Positions 35,686 to 42,507 of a stretch of DNA of 64,000 bases are shown in pieces (the first letter of the stretch is position 1; each line of letters starts with the position of its first letter). The stretch is from Pseudomonas mediterranea CFBP 5447. Lineage in GTDB: Bacteria > Pseudomonadota > Gammaproteobacteria > Pseudomonadales > Pseudomonadaceae. Both the position numbers and the translations under genes were made by a program. The stretch lies in the NCBI RefSeq assembly GCF_000774145.1, contig NZ_KN322986.1, positions 496,001-560,000 of the forward strand. The letters run 5' to 3'. The notes under the pieces were generated by a model, which ran no database searches, was not told the origin of the DNA, and saw nothing but the letters and a program-made list of their open reading frames with translations.

Positions 35686-35707
35686 GTGCGGTATATAGAT
35701 ACCGCAC
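35686..35707. promoter_or_regulatory. Perfect palindrome 1 upstream of higBA
   Basis: GTGCGGTAT-ATAG-ATACCGCAC is a 9+9 inverted repeat containing a TATATA stretch that could be part of a promoter. Confidence 0.7.
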
Positions 35708-35734
35708 CGAGTGTAATGTATCGCCTTACACTCG
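35708..35734. promoter_or_regulatory. Perfect palindrome 2 upstream of higBA
   Basis: CGAGTGTAA-N9-TTACACTCG is a 9+9 inverted repeat directly abutting palindrome 1 and ending six bases before the higB start. Such dyads are typical operators of the antitoxin HigA. Confidence 0.75.
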
Positions 35735-35739
35735 TTTCC

Positions 35740-36018
35740 ATGATTAAATCCTTCCAGCACAAAGGTCTTCGCATTTTCTATGAAACGGGTTCGACTCGTG
35801 GCATCCGGGCCGACCACGGAAAGCGCCTGGCTCGCATGCTTCAGTTCATGGACAGGGCGACAGCACCGAACGACCTTGATGTCCCGGGATGGCGTCTGCA
35901 CCCACTCAAGGGCGAACTGACGGAGTACTGGTCGCTGAGCGTTTCGGGTAACTGGCGAATCATTTTTCGTTTTATCGGATCGGATATCGAACTGGTCGAT
36001 TATCTGGATTACCACTGA
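35740..36018 (+). CDS. higB: HigB-type toxin (RelE/ParE superfamily mRNA interferase)
   Basis: A 92-residue small basic protein: MIKSFQHKGLRIFYETGSTRGI at the start and a C-terminal WRIIFRFIGSDIELVDYLDYH, the hallmark of the HigB/graft family of ribosome-dependent mRNA nucleases. ATG 35740 is chosen because it gives the family N-terminus; there is no clear Shine-Dalgarno, and the operator runs almost to the start. An in-frame frame upstream to 35617 is not conserved-looking. The antitoxin gene follows 14 bases later, the toxin-first order usual for HigBA. Confidence 0.92.
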   Translation: MIKSFQHKGLRIFYETGSTRGIRADHGKRLARMLQFMDRATAPNDLDVPGWRLHPLKGELTEYWSLSVSGNWRIIFRFIGSDIELVDYLDYH

Positions 36019-36032
36019 CAGGAGGCTGGAAC

Positions 36033-36320
36033 ATGCCCATGCACAACCCGCCACACCCTGGCGAAACGCTCCTGATGGACGTGCTGCCCGAACTGGGTAT
36101 CACCGTCACCGAACTGGCGCGGCACCTGGGTTTCGCCCGGCCTCATCTCTCTCGGGTGTTGCATGGCCACGCCCCTGTCAGCCCGGACCTGGCTGTTCGC
36201 CTGGAACGGGCAGGAATCGGGAAGGCCAGGGTCTGGTTGGGGGTTCAGACCGACTACGATTTGTGGCAAGCCGAACAGCGCGAACAACCTGTTATCGAAC
36301 CTTTCTCACAACACGCCTGA
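36033..36320 (+). CDS. higA: HigA-type antitoxin (XRE helix-turn-helix)
   Basis: A 95-residue DNA-binding antitoxin: MHNPPHPGETLLMDVLPELG, then the helix-turn-helix (TVTELARHLGFARPHLSRVLHGHAPVSPDLAVRLERA). It should neutralise HigB and repress the operon by binding the upstream palindromes. CAGGAGG lies at good spacing before ATG 36033. Its stop is within seven bases of the stop of the convergent DJ-1-like gene. Confidence 0.93.
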   Translation: MPMHNPPHPGETLLMDVLPELGITVTELARHLGFARPHLSRVLHGHAPVSPDLAVRLERAGIGKARVWLGVQTDYDLWQAEQREQPVIEPFSQHA

Positions 36321-36332
36321 CGTCTGTCAGGC
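36315..36332. terminator. Hairpin spanning two convergent stop codons
   Basis: GCCTGAC-GTCT-GTCAGGC is a perfect 7-base stem that contains the stop codons of higA (plus) and the DJ-1-like gene (minus). There is no T-tract, so it may be a weak two-way terminator or only a compact gene junction. Confidence 0.4.
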
Positions 36333-36893
36333 CAGCATTTCCGCCGCCACCACGGCGCGCACGCCTTTGCCACTGAGCTGTTCTACCAGCGTCAGGGCAA
36401 ACGCCAGGGCAGCCGCCGAGCCCTGGGCGGTGATGCAGTTGCCGTCCACCACCACAGGTTGATCGACAAAGCTGCAACCGGACAGTTGCTGGCTGACGGC
36501 GGGCAGGCAGGTCATGCGCCGCTGGCGCAGGACACCGAACGCCTGCAGCGCCAGTGCCGGCGCTTCGGCGATGGCGGCGAAGAAACGTCCGGCGGCGGCC
36601 TGGTCCTTGAGCAACTGTTGCAGAGGCTGATGGGCCGCCAGGTGCTGGGCACCGATGATGCCGCCGGGCAGGACGACCAGGTCAAAGTCCTGCACCAGCA
36701 TGTCCACCAACATGCCGTCGGCCGTCAGGCGAGTACCGCGGGCACAGGTCAGCATCCGTCGCCCTTCGATACTCGCCACGACGACTTCGACCTGGGCCCG
36801 GCGCAGCACATCGATCAGGGTGACGGCTTGCAAATCGTCGACACCTTCGGCGACGGCGATCAGGGCCCTCGGGATCTTGGTTCCAGGAATCAT
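36327..36893 (-). CDS. DJ-1/PfpI-family protein lacking the catalytic cysteine
   Basis: A 188-residue member of the DJ-1/YajL family (PRALIAVAEGVDDLQAVTLIDVLRRAQVEVV, DFDLVVLPGGIIGAQHLA, VDGNCITAQGSAAALAFALTLVEQL). The nucleophile elbow, which in YajL/DJ-1 reads AICAAP, is AAIAEAP here: Ala109 replaces Cys. The bases there (ATC GCC GAA) are unambiguous. It therefore cannot use the usual Cys chemistry (glyoxalase III/deglycase) and may be a binding or regulatory protein. Glu near residue 16 is kept. ATG 36893 has GGAGAG upstream. Confidence 0.88.
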   Translation of the reverse strand: MIPGTKIPRALIAVAEGVDDLQAVTLIDVLRRAQVEVVVASIEGRRMLTCARGTRLTADGMLVDMLVQDFDLVVLPGGIIGAQHLAAHQPLQQLLKDQAAAGRFFAAIAEAPALALQAFGVLRQRRMTCLPAVSQQLSGCSFVDQPVVVDGNCITAQGSAAALAFALTLVEQLSGKGVRAVVAAEMLA

Positions 36894-36965
36894 GGCGACT
36901 CTCCGCTGAGTGATTACTGGAAGCCTAGTCAGGTTTGCCGGATTGCGTGCCAAGCATCGCGCGGG

Positions 36966-37409
36966 CTATTTGATGTACAGCTGGGTCGACATGCGATTGC
37001 CCGGGGCGTTGATCGAGGTATTGCTGAAGCTGAAGGTGCCTTCCTGCTTGCCCTTCAGATCGAAGACATACAGGTAGCCGACCACTTGGGTCCGGGTGGA
37101 ACAATCGTTGAGGTTGCCATTGCTGAACGCACACACCGGCGAACGGGTGCCGTCGACTTCGAAACCGTCCAGCGTGACATGAGGCTGGTGGCCGTAGCCA
37201 ACCTCCAGCACGTAGACCTTGATATTCGGTCCACTGTGATCGCAGCGGGTCTGGGCCTGCCCTTCGGTGATGTCTTCGAAGCCACAGGCCGGCGACTCGA
37301 CCTTGAGCACCTTGACCTGGCTCAATGGCGGAGCCGATGCGGCGTTGACGACCTGAGCGGGCAACCACAGGCCCACTGCGCACGCCACTGCCAGCAGATT
37401 TCTTTTCAT
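36966..37409 (-). CDS. Secreted protein, possibly DUF4879 family
   Basis: A 147-residue exported protein with signal peptide MKRNLLAVACAVGLWLPAQVVNA. The mature part contains four Cys (ESPACGFEDI, TRCDHSG, SPVCAFSNG, NDCSTRT), likely two disulfides, and strand-like segments (IKVYVLEVGYGHQPHV, VVGYLYVFDLKGK). It resembles what I recall of the DUF4879 family (B. subtilis YolA is a member), function unknown. It is divergent from the purine permease. The frame on this strand stays open far upstream, across the permease gene, but only this 3' part looks like a protein. Confidence 0.7.
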   Translation of the reverse strand: MKRNLLAVACAVGLWLPAQVVNAASAPPLSQVKVLKVESPACGFEDITEGQAQTRCDHSGPNIKVYVLEVGYGHQPHVTLDGFEVDGTRSPVCAFSNGNLNDCSTRTQVVGYLYVFDLKGKQEGTFSFSNTSINAPGNRMSTQLYIK

Positions 37410-37622
37410 TGGACACCTATCGAGCTCCGGGAACCGCGCGCAGTATGGCCCTCTTTTTGCTTCGGTAAAACATCGACGACGATCGCAGTCACATCGCCGC
37501 GCTGCTGGTATCATGCGCGGCTTTTTCCGACCCGCAGAAAACTCCCGGACGCCATCGGCCGTCTGTGCTTTGCTGTTGAGGTCGATACATTCACGGCGCC
37601 CGGCGCGCCACGGGGAGCAGAC

Positions 37623-38918
37623 ATGCTGGAAAGGCTGTTTCAACTCAAGGCACACAACACCAACGTGCGGACCGAGATCCTGGCGGGCGTCACGACATTC
37701 CTGGCCATGGCCTACATTCTGTTCGTCAACCCGAGCATCCTCGGCGAAACCGGCATGGACAAAGGCGCGGTGTTCGTCGCCACCTGCCTGGCCGCGGCCA
37801 TCGGCTCCACGGTCATGGGCCTGATCGCCAACTACCCGATCGCCCTCGCCCCGGGCATGGGCCTGAACGCCTTCTTCACCTACACCGTAGTCCTGCACAT
37901 GGGCCATACCTGGCAAGTGGCGCTGGGTGCGGTGTTCGTCTCCGCCGTATTGTTCTTCCTGCTGTCGATCTTTCGCATCCGCGAGTGGATCATTAACAGC
38001 ATCCCCTTGCCCCTGCGCTCGGCCATTGCCGCCGGCATCGGCCTGTTCCTGGCGCTGATCGCCCTGGGCAATGCCGGCATCGTGGTGAAGAACCCGGCCA
38101 CCATGGTCGGCCTTGGCGACTTGAAGCAACCGGCGCCGATTCTCGCCACGCTCGGCTTCATCCTGATCGTCGCCCTCGAAGCACTGAAAGTGCGCGGGGC
38201 CGTACTGATCGGCATCCTCGCGGTCACCATTGTCTCGATCCTGATGGGCTTCACCCCGTTCGGCGGCGTGATGTCGATGCCGCCATCCCTGGCCCCGACG
38301 TTCCTGCAACTGGACATCAAGGGCGCCCTGGACATCGGTCTGGTCAGCGTGATCTTCGCCTTCCTCTTCGTCGACCTGTTCGACAACTCCGGCACCCTGA
38401 TCGGCGTCGCCAAGCGCGCCGGGTTGATGGGCAAGGACGGCCACATGCCGAAGATGGGCCGTGCGCTGATCGCCGACAGCACCGCCGCCATGGCCGGTTC
38501 GCTGCTGGGCACCTCCACCACCACCAGCTACATCGAATCGGCCGCGGGCGTCAGCGCCGGTGGCCGCACCGGGCTGACCGCCATCGTCGTGGCGATCCTG
38601 TTCCTGCTGGCGCTGTTCTTCTCCCCACTGGCCGCCAGCGTGCCAGCCTTTGCCACCGCCCCGGCCTTGCTGTTCGTGGCCGTGCTGATGACCTCGGGCC
38701 TGGCGGAAATCGACTGGGACGACATCACCGTCGCCGCCCCGGTCGTGATTACCGCACTGGCGATGCCGTTCACCTACTCCATCGCCAACGGCATTGCCTT
38801 CGGTTTCATCGCCTGGACCGCCATCAAACTGGTGTCCGGTCGCGGCCGTGAGCTGAACCCGGCGCTGGTCATCCTGTCGATTCTGTTCGTGATCAAGTTG
38901 GGTTGGTTCAACGCATGA
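37623..38918 (+). CDS. NCS2-family purine permease (AdeP/GhxP-like)
   Basis: A 431-residue inner-membrane permease of the AzgA-like branch of NCS2, which imports adenine or guanine/hypoxanthine with protons. Family motifs: TEILAGVTTFLAMAYILFVNPSIL at the N-terminus, ALAPGMGLNAFFTYTVV, FLFVDLFDNSGTLIGVAKRAGL, and TSTTTSYIESAAGVSAGGRTGL. ATG 37623 has a GGGAGCAG leader. Its TGA overlaps the trmA ATG (ATGA), so both are translationally coupled. Which purine it prefers cannot be told from sequence. Confidence 0.92.
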   Translation: MLERLFQLKAHNTNVRTEILAGVTTFLAMAYILFVNPSILGETGMDKGAVFVATCLAAAIGSTVMGLIANYPIALAPGMGLNAFFTYTVVLHMGHTWQVALGAVFVSAVLFFLLSIFRIREWIINSIPLPLRSAIAAGIGLFLALIALGNAGIVVKNPATMVGLGDLKQPAPILATLGFILIVALEALKVRGAVLIGILAVTIVSILMGFTPFGGVMSMPPSLAPTFLQLDIKGALDIGLVSVIFAFLFVDLFDNSGTLIGVAKRAGLMGKDGHMPKMGRALIADSTAAMAGSLLGTSTTTSYIESAAGVSAGGRTGLTAIVVAILFLLALFFSPLAASVPAFATAPALLFVAVLMTSGLAEIDWDDITVAAPVVITALAMPFTYSIANGIAFGFIAWTAIKLVSGRGRELNPALVILSILFVIKLGWFNA

Positions 38919-39994
38919 CTTTCGATACCCAGGCCTACACCGCCCAGCTCCAGGACAAGGTCGCCCGTTTGCGCGACCTGCTGGCCCCGTTCGATGCACC
39001 GGAGCCGACCGTGTTCGACTCGCCGCTGCAAAACTTCCGTTTGCGCGCCGAGTTCCGCCTCTGGCGCGAGGCCGGCGAACGGCATTACGCGATGTTCTCC
39101 CAGGAGGACAAGCGCACGCCGATCCTCATCGAAGAGTTCCCGATCGCCAGCCTGCGCATCAACCAGTTGATGCCGCAACTCAAGGCCGCCTGGCAGGCCA
39201 GCGCGCCCTTGAGCCACAAGCTGTTCCAGGTGGAGTTCCTGACCACCCTGGCGGGCGATGCGATGATCACCCTGTGTTACCACCGCCCGCTGGATGAGCA
39301 CTGGCACGCCGCGGCCTCGAAGCTGGCGAGCGATCTGGGCGTCAGCATCATTGGTCGCTCCAAGGGCAAGCGGGAAGTGATCGGCCATGACTACGTGGTA
39401 GAAAAACTGGACGTGGGCGGTCGCACCTTCAGCTATCGCCAGCCCGAAGGCGCTTTCACCCAACCCAACGGCACCGTGAACCAGAAGATGCTCAACTGGG
39501 CTTATGAAGCTTTGGGCGATCGCAGCGACGACCTGCTGGAGTTGTACTGCGGCAACGGCAACTTCACCCTGCCCCTGGCGACCCGTGTGCGCAAAGTGCT
39601 GGCCACTGAAATCAGCAAGACTTCGGTGAACGCGGCGCTGAGCAACCTCAGTGAAAACGCGGTGGACAACGTGACGCTGGTGCGCCTGTCGGCCGAAGAA
39701 CTGACCGAAGCCTTGAACGAAGTCCGGCCGTTCCGTCGCCTGCACGGCATCGACCTGAAAAGCTACGCATTCGGCAGCGTCTTCGTCGATCCACCCCGCT
39801 CCGGCATGGACCCGGACACGTGCGAGTTGACCCGGCGCTTCGACAACATCCTGTACATCTCCTGCAACCCGGAAACTCTCGCCGCCAACATCGCGCAACT
39901 GCACGACACTCACCGCATCACCCGCTGCGCCTTGTTCGATCAATTCCCCTGGACCCACCACATGGAATCCGGGGTGTTACTGACCCGGCGTTGA
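38915..39994 (+). CDS. trmA: tRNA (uracil-54-C5)-methyltransferase TrmA
   Basis: A 359-residue SAM enzyme that makes ribothymidine at position 54 of tRNA. The catalytic Cys lies in ILYISCNPETL, the SAM motif in LLELYCGNGNFTLPLA, and VDPPRSGMD follows the family pattern; the C-terminal Glu of the HHMESGVLL motif is present. Length is normal for TrmA. It overlaps the purine permease gene by four bases, an unusual partnership of a housekeeping RNA gene with a transporter. Confidence 0.95.
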   Translation: MTFDTQAYTAQLQDKVARLRDLLAPFDAPEPTVFDSPLQNFRLRAEFRLWREAGERHYAMFSQEDKRTPILIEEFPIASLRINQLMPQLKAAWQASAPLSHKLFQVEFLTTLAGDAMITLCYHRPLDEHWHAAASKLASDLGVSIIGRSKGKREVIGHDYVVEKLDVGGRTFSYRQPEGAFTQPNGTVNQKMLNWAYEALGDRSDDLLELYCGNGNFTLPLATRVRKVLATEISKTSVNAALSNLSENAVDNVTLVRLSAEELTEALNEVRPFRRLHGIDLKSYAFGSVFVDPPRSGMDPDTCELTRRFDNILYISCNPETLAANIAQLHDTHRITRCALFDQFPWTHHMESGVLLTRR

Positions 39995-40021
39995 GTCAGA
40001 TCCTGTGACAAGGGATTTATC

Positions 40022-40154
40022 TGTGGCGAGGGGATTTATCCCCGCTGGGCTGCGAAGCAGCCCCTAAACCATGCACCGCGGTGTAACAGGCAAACCTTGT
40101 TGGCTGGTTTGCGACTGCTTCGCACTCGAGCGGGGATAAATCCCCTCGCCACAG
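40022..40154. repeat. Long REP-type inverted repeat, GATTTATCCCC variant
   Basis: Outer arms TGTGGCGAGGGGATTTATCC and GGGATAAATCCCCTCGCCAC-A are inverted; an inner GGGCTGCGAAGCAGCCC hairpin is present. It fills most of the 329-base spacer before aroQ, in which I see no gene. Confidence 0.9.
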
Positions 40155-40323
40155 TCATCACTCGCCACAACGCCCCTGCCAGATTGAGAGCTGGTGTTCG
40201 ATCACCGAACACTTAATGGCTATGGGCGTCGGCTTCGTTTGACCAAATTAACCATCTAGTACAATTTATCTCCACCGGCTGAAAACCAACCGAAGCCGAC
40301 AATAACAATGTGGAGAAACTGCA

Positions 40324-40764
40324 ATGCCTCCGATCGTTCTGGTGCTCAACGGCCCGAACCTGAACCTGCTTGGTACCCGCGAGCCGGCCACCTACGGCCA
40401 TGAAACCCTGGCGGATATCTCGGCACTGTGCGGCCGCGCAGCCGAAGAGTTCGGCCTGGCGGTGGAGTTTCGCCAGACCAACCAGGAAAGCGAGCTGCTG
40501 GACTGGATTCACGGCGCCCGTGGCCGGTGCGCCGGAATCGTGATCAACCCGGCGGCCTGGACCCACACGTCGGTGGCGATCCGCGATGCGCTGGTCGCCA
40601 GCGAAGTGCCGGTGATCGAAGTCCACCTGTCCAACGTCCATGCCCGGGAAACGTTCCGTCACCACTCCTTCGTTTCATCCGTCGCCATCGGTGTGATGTG
40701 CGGCTTTGGCAGCCATGGCTATCGCTTGGCCCTGGAACATTTCAGTCAGCGGTTGAAAGGTTGA
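40324..40764 (+). CDS. aroQ: 3-dehydroquinate dehydratase, type II
   Basis: A 146-residue type II dehydroquinase, interconverting 3-dehydroquinate and 3-dehydroshikimate. The N-terminal NGPNLNLLGTREPATYG has the flexible-lid Arg and the catalytic Tyr, and EVHLSNVHARETFRHHS carries the active-site His. Position beside a quinate/shikimate dehydrogenase, QuiC and an MFS importer suggests a catabolic role (quinate to protocatechuate), as for aroQ2 in P. aeruginosa, rather than the biosynthetic copy. Confidence 0.95.
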   Translation: MPPIVLVLNGPNLNLLGTREPATYGHETLADISALCGRAAEEFGLAVEFRQTNQESELLDWIHGARGRCAGIVINPAAWTHTSVAIRDALVASEVPVIEVHLSNVHARETFRHHSFVSSVAIGVMCGFGSHGYRLALEHFSQRLKG

Positions 40765-40769
40765 AACGC

Positions 40770-41621
40770 ATGTCGAATAGCACCGTACTGGCCGGCCTGA
40801 TCGGCGCAGGCATCCAGGCGTCTCGCACTCCCGCGCTCCACGAGCATGAAGGCGATGCCCAAGGCATGCGCTATCTCTATCGATTGATCGATCTTGACGC
40901 GTTGAAACTCGACAGCAGTGCCCTGCCCGATCTGCTGACCGCCGCCGAACGCATGAGCTTCACCGGACTGAACATCACCTTCCCCTGCAAGCAGGCGATC
41001 ATTCCGCTGCTCGATGAGCTCTCGGCCGAGGCCCGCGGCATTGGCGCGGTGAACACCGTGGTGTTCAAGGGCGGCAAGCGCATCGGCCACAACACCGACT
41101 GCCTCGGGTTTGCCGAGGGTTTTCGCCGCGGCCTCGGCGATGTTGCGCGTCGATCCGTGGTGCAGATGGGCGCCGGAGGTGCCGGCGCGGCCGTTGCCCA
41201 TGCGCTGCTGGCGGAAGGTGTCCAGGCCCTGAGTATCTTTGACGTCGAATTCAGCCGTGCCGAAGCCCTGGCCAACAATCTGAACCAGCACTTCGGTGCT
41301 GGCCGGGCCCGTGCCGGACACGATTTGCCCACGGCCATGGCCGAGGCGAACGGCCTGGTCAACACCACCCCGATGGGCATGGCGAAACTGCCAGGCATAC
41401 CAGTGCCGGTCGAGTTGCTGCGGGGCGAATTGTGGGTCGCCGAGATCGTCTACTTCCCGCTGGAAACCGAACTGCTGCGCCACGCCCGGACCCTGGGTTG
41501 CCGCACACTGGACGGCGGCAACATGGCGGTGTTCCAGGCCGTCAAGGCGTTCGAACTGTTCAGTGGCGTCGCCCCGGATGCGCAGCGGATGCTGGAACAT
41601 TTCCAAAGCATGAATCACTGA
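40770..41621 (+). CDS. Shikimate/quinate dehydrogenase (AroE family)
   Basis: A 283-residue AroE-like NAD(P)-dependent dehydrogenase. The catalytic Lys is in LNITFPCKQAIIPLLDEL and the Asp in GHNTDCLGFAEGF; the nucleotide motif is QMGAGGAGAAVAHAL. The N-terminal SRTPALHEHEGDAQGMRYLYRLID is typical of the RifI-like branch rather than biosynthetic AroE. It should oxidise quinate or shikimate to the dehydro forms. It starts five bases after aroQ, in the same operon. Cofactor and substrate preference are not readable. Confidence 0.9.
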   Translation: MSNSTVLAGLIGAGIQASRTPALHEHEGDAQGMRYLYRLIDLDALKLDSSALPDLLTAAERMSFTGLNITFPCKQAIIPLLDELSAEARGIGAVNTVVFKGGKRIGHNTDCLGFAEGFRRGLGDVARRSVVQMGAGGAGAAVAHALLAEGVQALSIFDVEFSRAEALANNLNQHFGAGRARAGHDLPTAMAEANGLVNTTPMGMAKLPGIPVPVELLRGELWVAEIVYFPLETELLRHARTLGCRTLDGGNMAVFQAVKAFELFSGVAPDAQRMLEHFQSMNH

Positions 41622-41627
41622 AGAACC

Positions 41628-41716
41628 TGTGGGAGCGAGCCTGCTCGCGATAGCGGTGTGTCAGTCACTTATATTTCGACTGACACACCGCTATCGCGAG
41701 CAGGCTCGCTCCCACA
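41628..41716. repeat. REP/REPIN pair
   Basis: TGTGGGAGCGAGCCTGCTCG and its inverted copy flank a spacer that is itself symmetrical (GCGGTGTGTCAGT ... ACTGACACACCGC). It separates the convergent dehydrogenase and tetR genes. Confidence 0.92.
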
Positions 41717-41726
41717 TGGGTCACTA

Positions 41727-42404
41727 TCAGGTTTGCAGATAGCGCAACACCGATTCGCAAATCATCTGGCGATGACGCTGCTTGATCGCCTCGTCCGCCA
41801 GATCGATCTGGAAAATCTCGCCGAAGGTGTGACGGTTGGACACCCGGTGAAAACAGAACGAACTGATCAGCAGGTGCACATCCTGCGGTTCGAGGCCGGT
41901 ACGGAACACGCCTTCTTCGGCGCCGCGGCGCAGGATCAGGTCCAAGGCGTCGAGGATGCTGCTGTTCATCGCCTTGATCACGCTTGATTGCTTGACGTAT
42001 TCGGCGTTGTGGATGTTCTCGATAGAGACGATGCGCACGAAATCCACATTGCGGTCGTGATGGTCGAAGGTGAACTCCACCAGGCGCCGGATCGCGTCGA
42101 CCGGGGCCAGTTCCGCCAGGTGCAGGCGGCTCTCGGTGCTGCGGATATCACCGTAGAGTTTTTCCAGCACCTCGATGTACAACTGCTCCTTGCTGTTGAA
42201 GTAGTAGTAGATCATCCGCTTGGATGTGTGGATGCGCTCAGCGATGGCATCGACCCGGGCACCGGCCAGGCCCTGCTGGACAAACTCGACGATGGCTTCC
42301 TGAAGAATGTTTTCCCGGGTCTTTTCCGGGTTGTTCTTGCGCCCCTTGCGCGGCGCGGCGAGAGGCTCGTCGAGGGCATCGGACAGTTCTGGATTCATAG
42401 TCAT
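41727..42404 (-). CDS. TetR-family regulator of the quinate cluster
   Basis: A 225-residue regulator with an N-terminal TetR helix-turn-helix (TRENILQEAIVEFVQQGLAGARVDAIAERIHTSKRMIYYYFNSKEQL) and a helical C-terminal ligand domain. Located among genes for quinate and shikimate breakdown, it probably senses a pathway intermediate and controls quiC and neighbours; in P. aeruginosa the equivalent is PA0243. ATG 42404 has a GTGAG-like leader; ATG 42398 is the other possible start. Divergence from quiC is not seen: both read on the minus strand, so it may lie in one transcript with quiC. Confidence 0.9.
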   Translation of the reverse strand: MTMNPELSDALDEPLAAPRKGRKNNPEKTRENILQEAIVEFVQQGLAGARVDAIAERIHTSKRMIYYYFNSKEQLYIEVLEKLYGDIRSTESRLHLAELAPVDAIRRLVEFTFDHHDRNVDFVRIVSIENIHNAEYVKQSSVIKAMNSSILDALDLILRRGAEEGVFRTGLEPQDVHLLISSFCFHRVSNRHTFGEIFQIDLADEAIKQRHRQMICESVLRYLQT

Positions 42405-42507
42405 TGCGGGCTCACGGCCATCACTGCACAAGCTGGCGATTATGGGCTGCACCGTGCAGTGAAGGAAGGCACAGGGTTGCCGTTTTACTGCCGCGCTTAC
42501 GATTTCC

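Noticed and set aside
36966..38999. Long minus-strand open frame covering the whole purine permease and beyond
   Set aside because: Most of it is antisense to a permease with clear family motifs and is low in complexity; only its 3' end (36966-37409), with a signal peptide, looks real.
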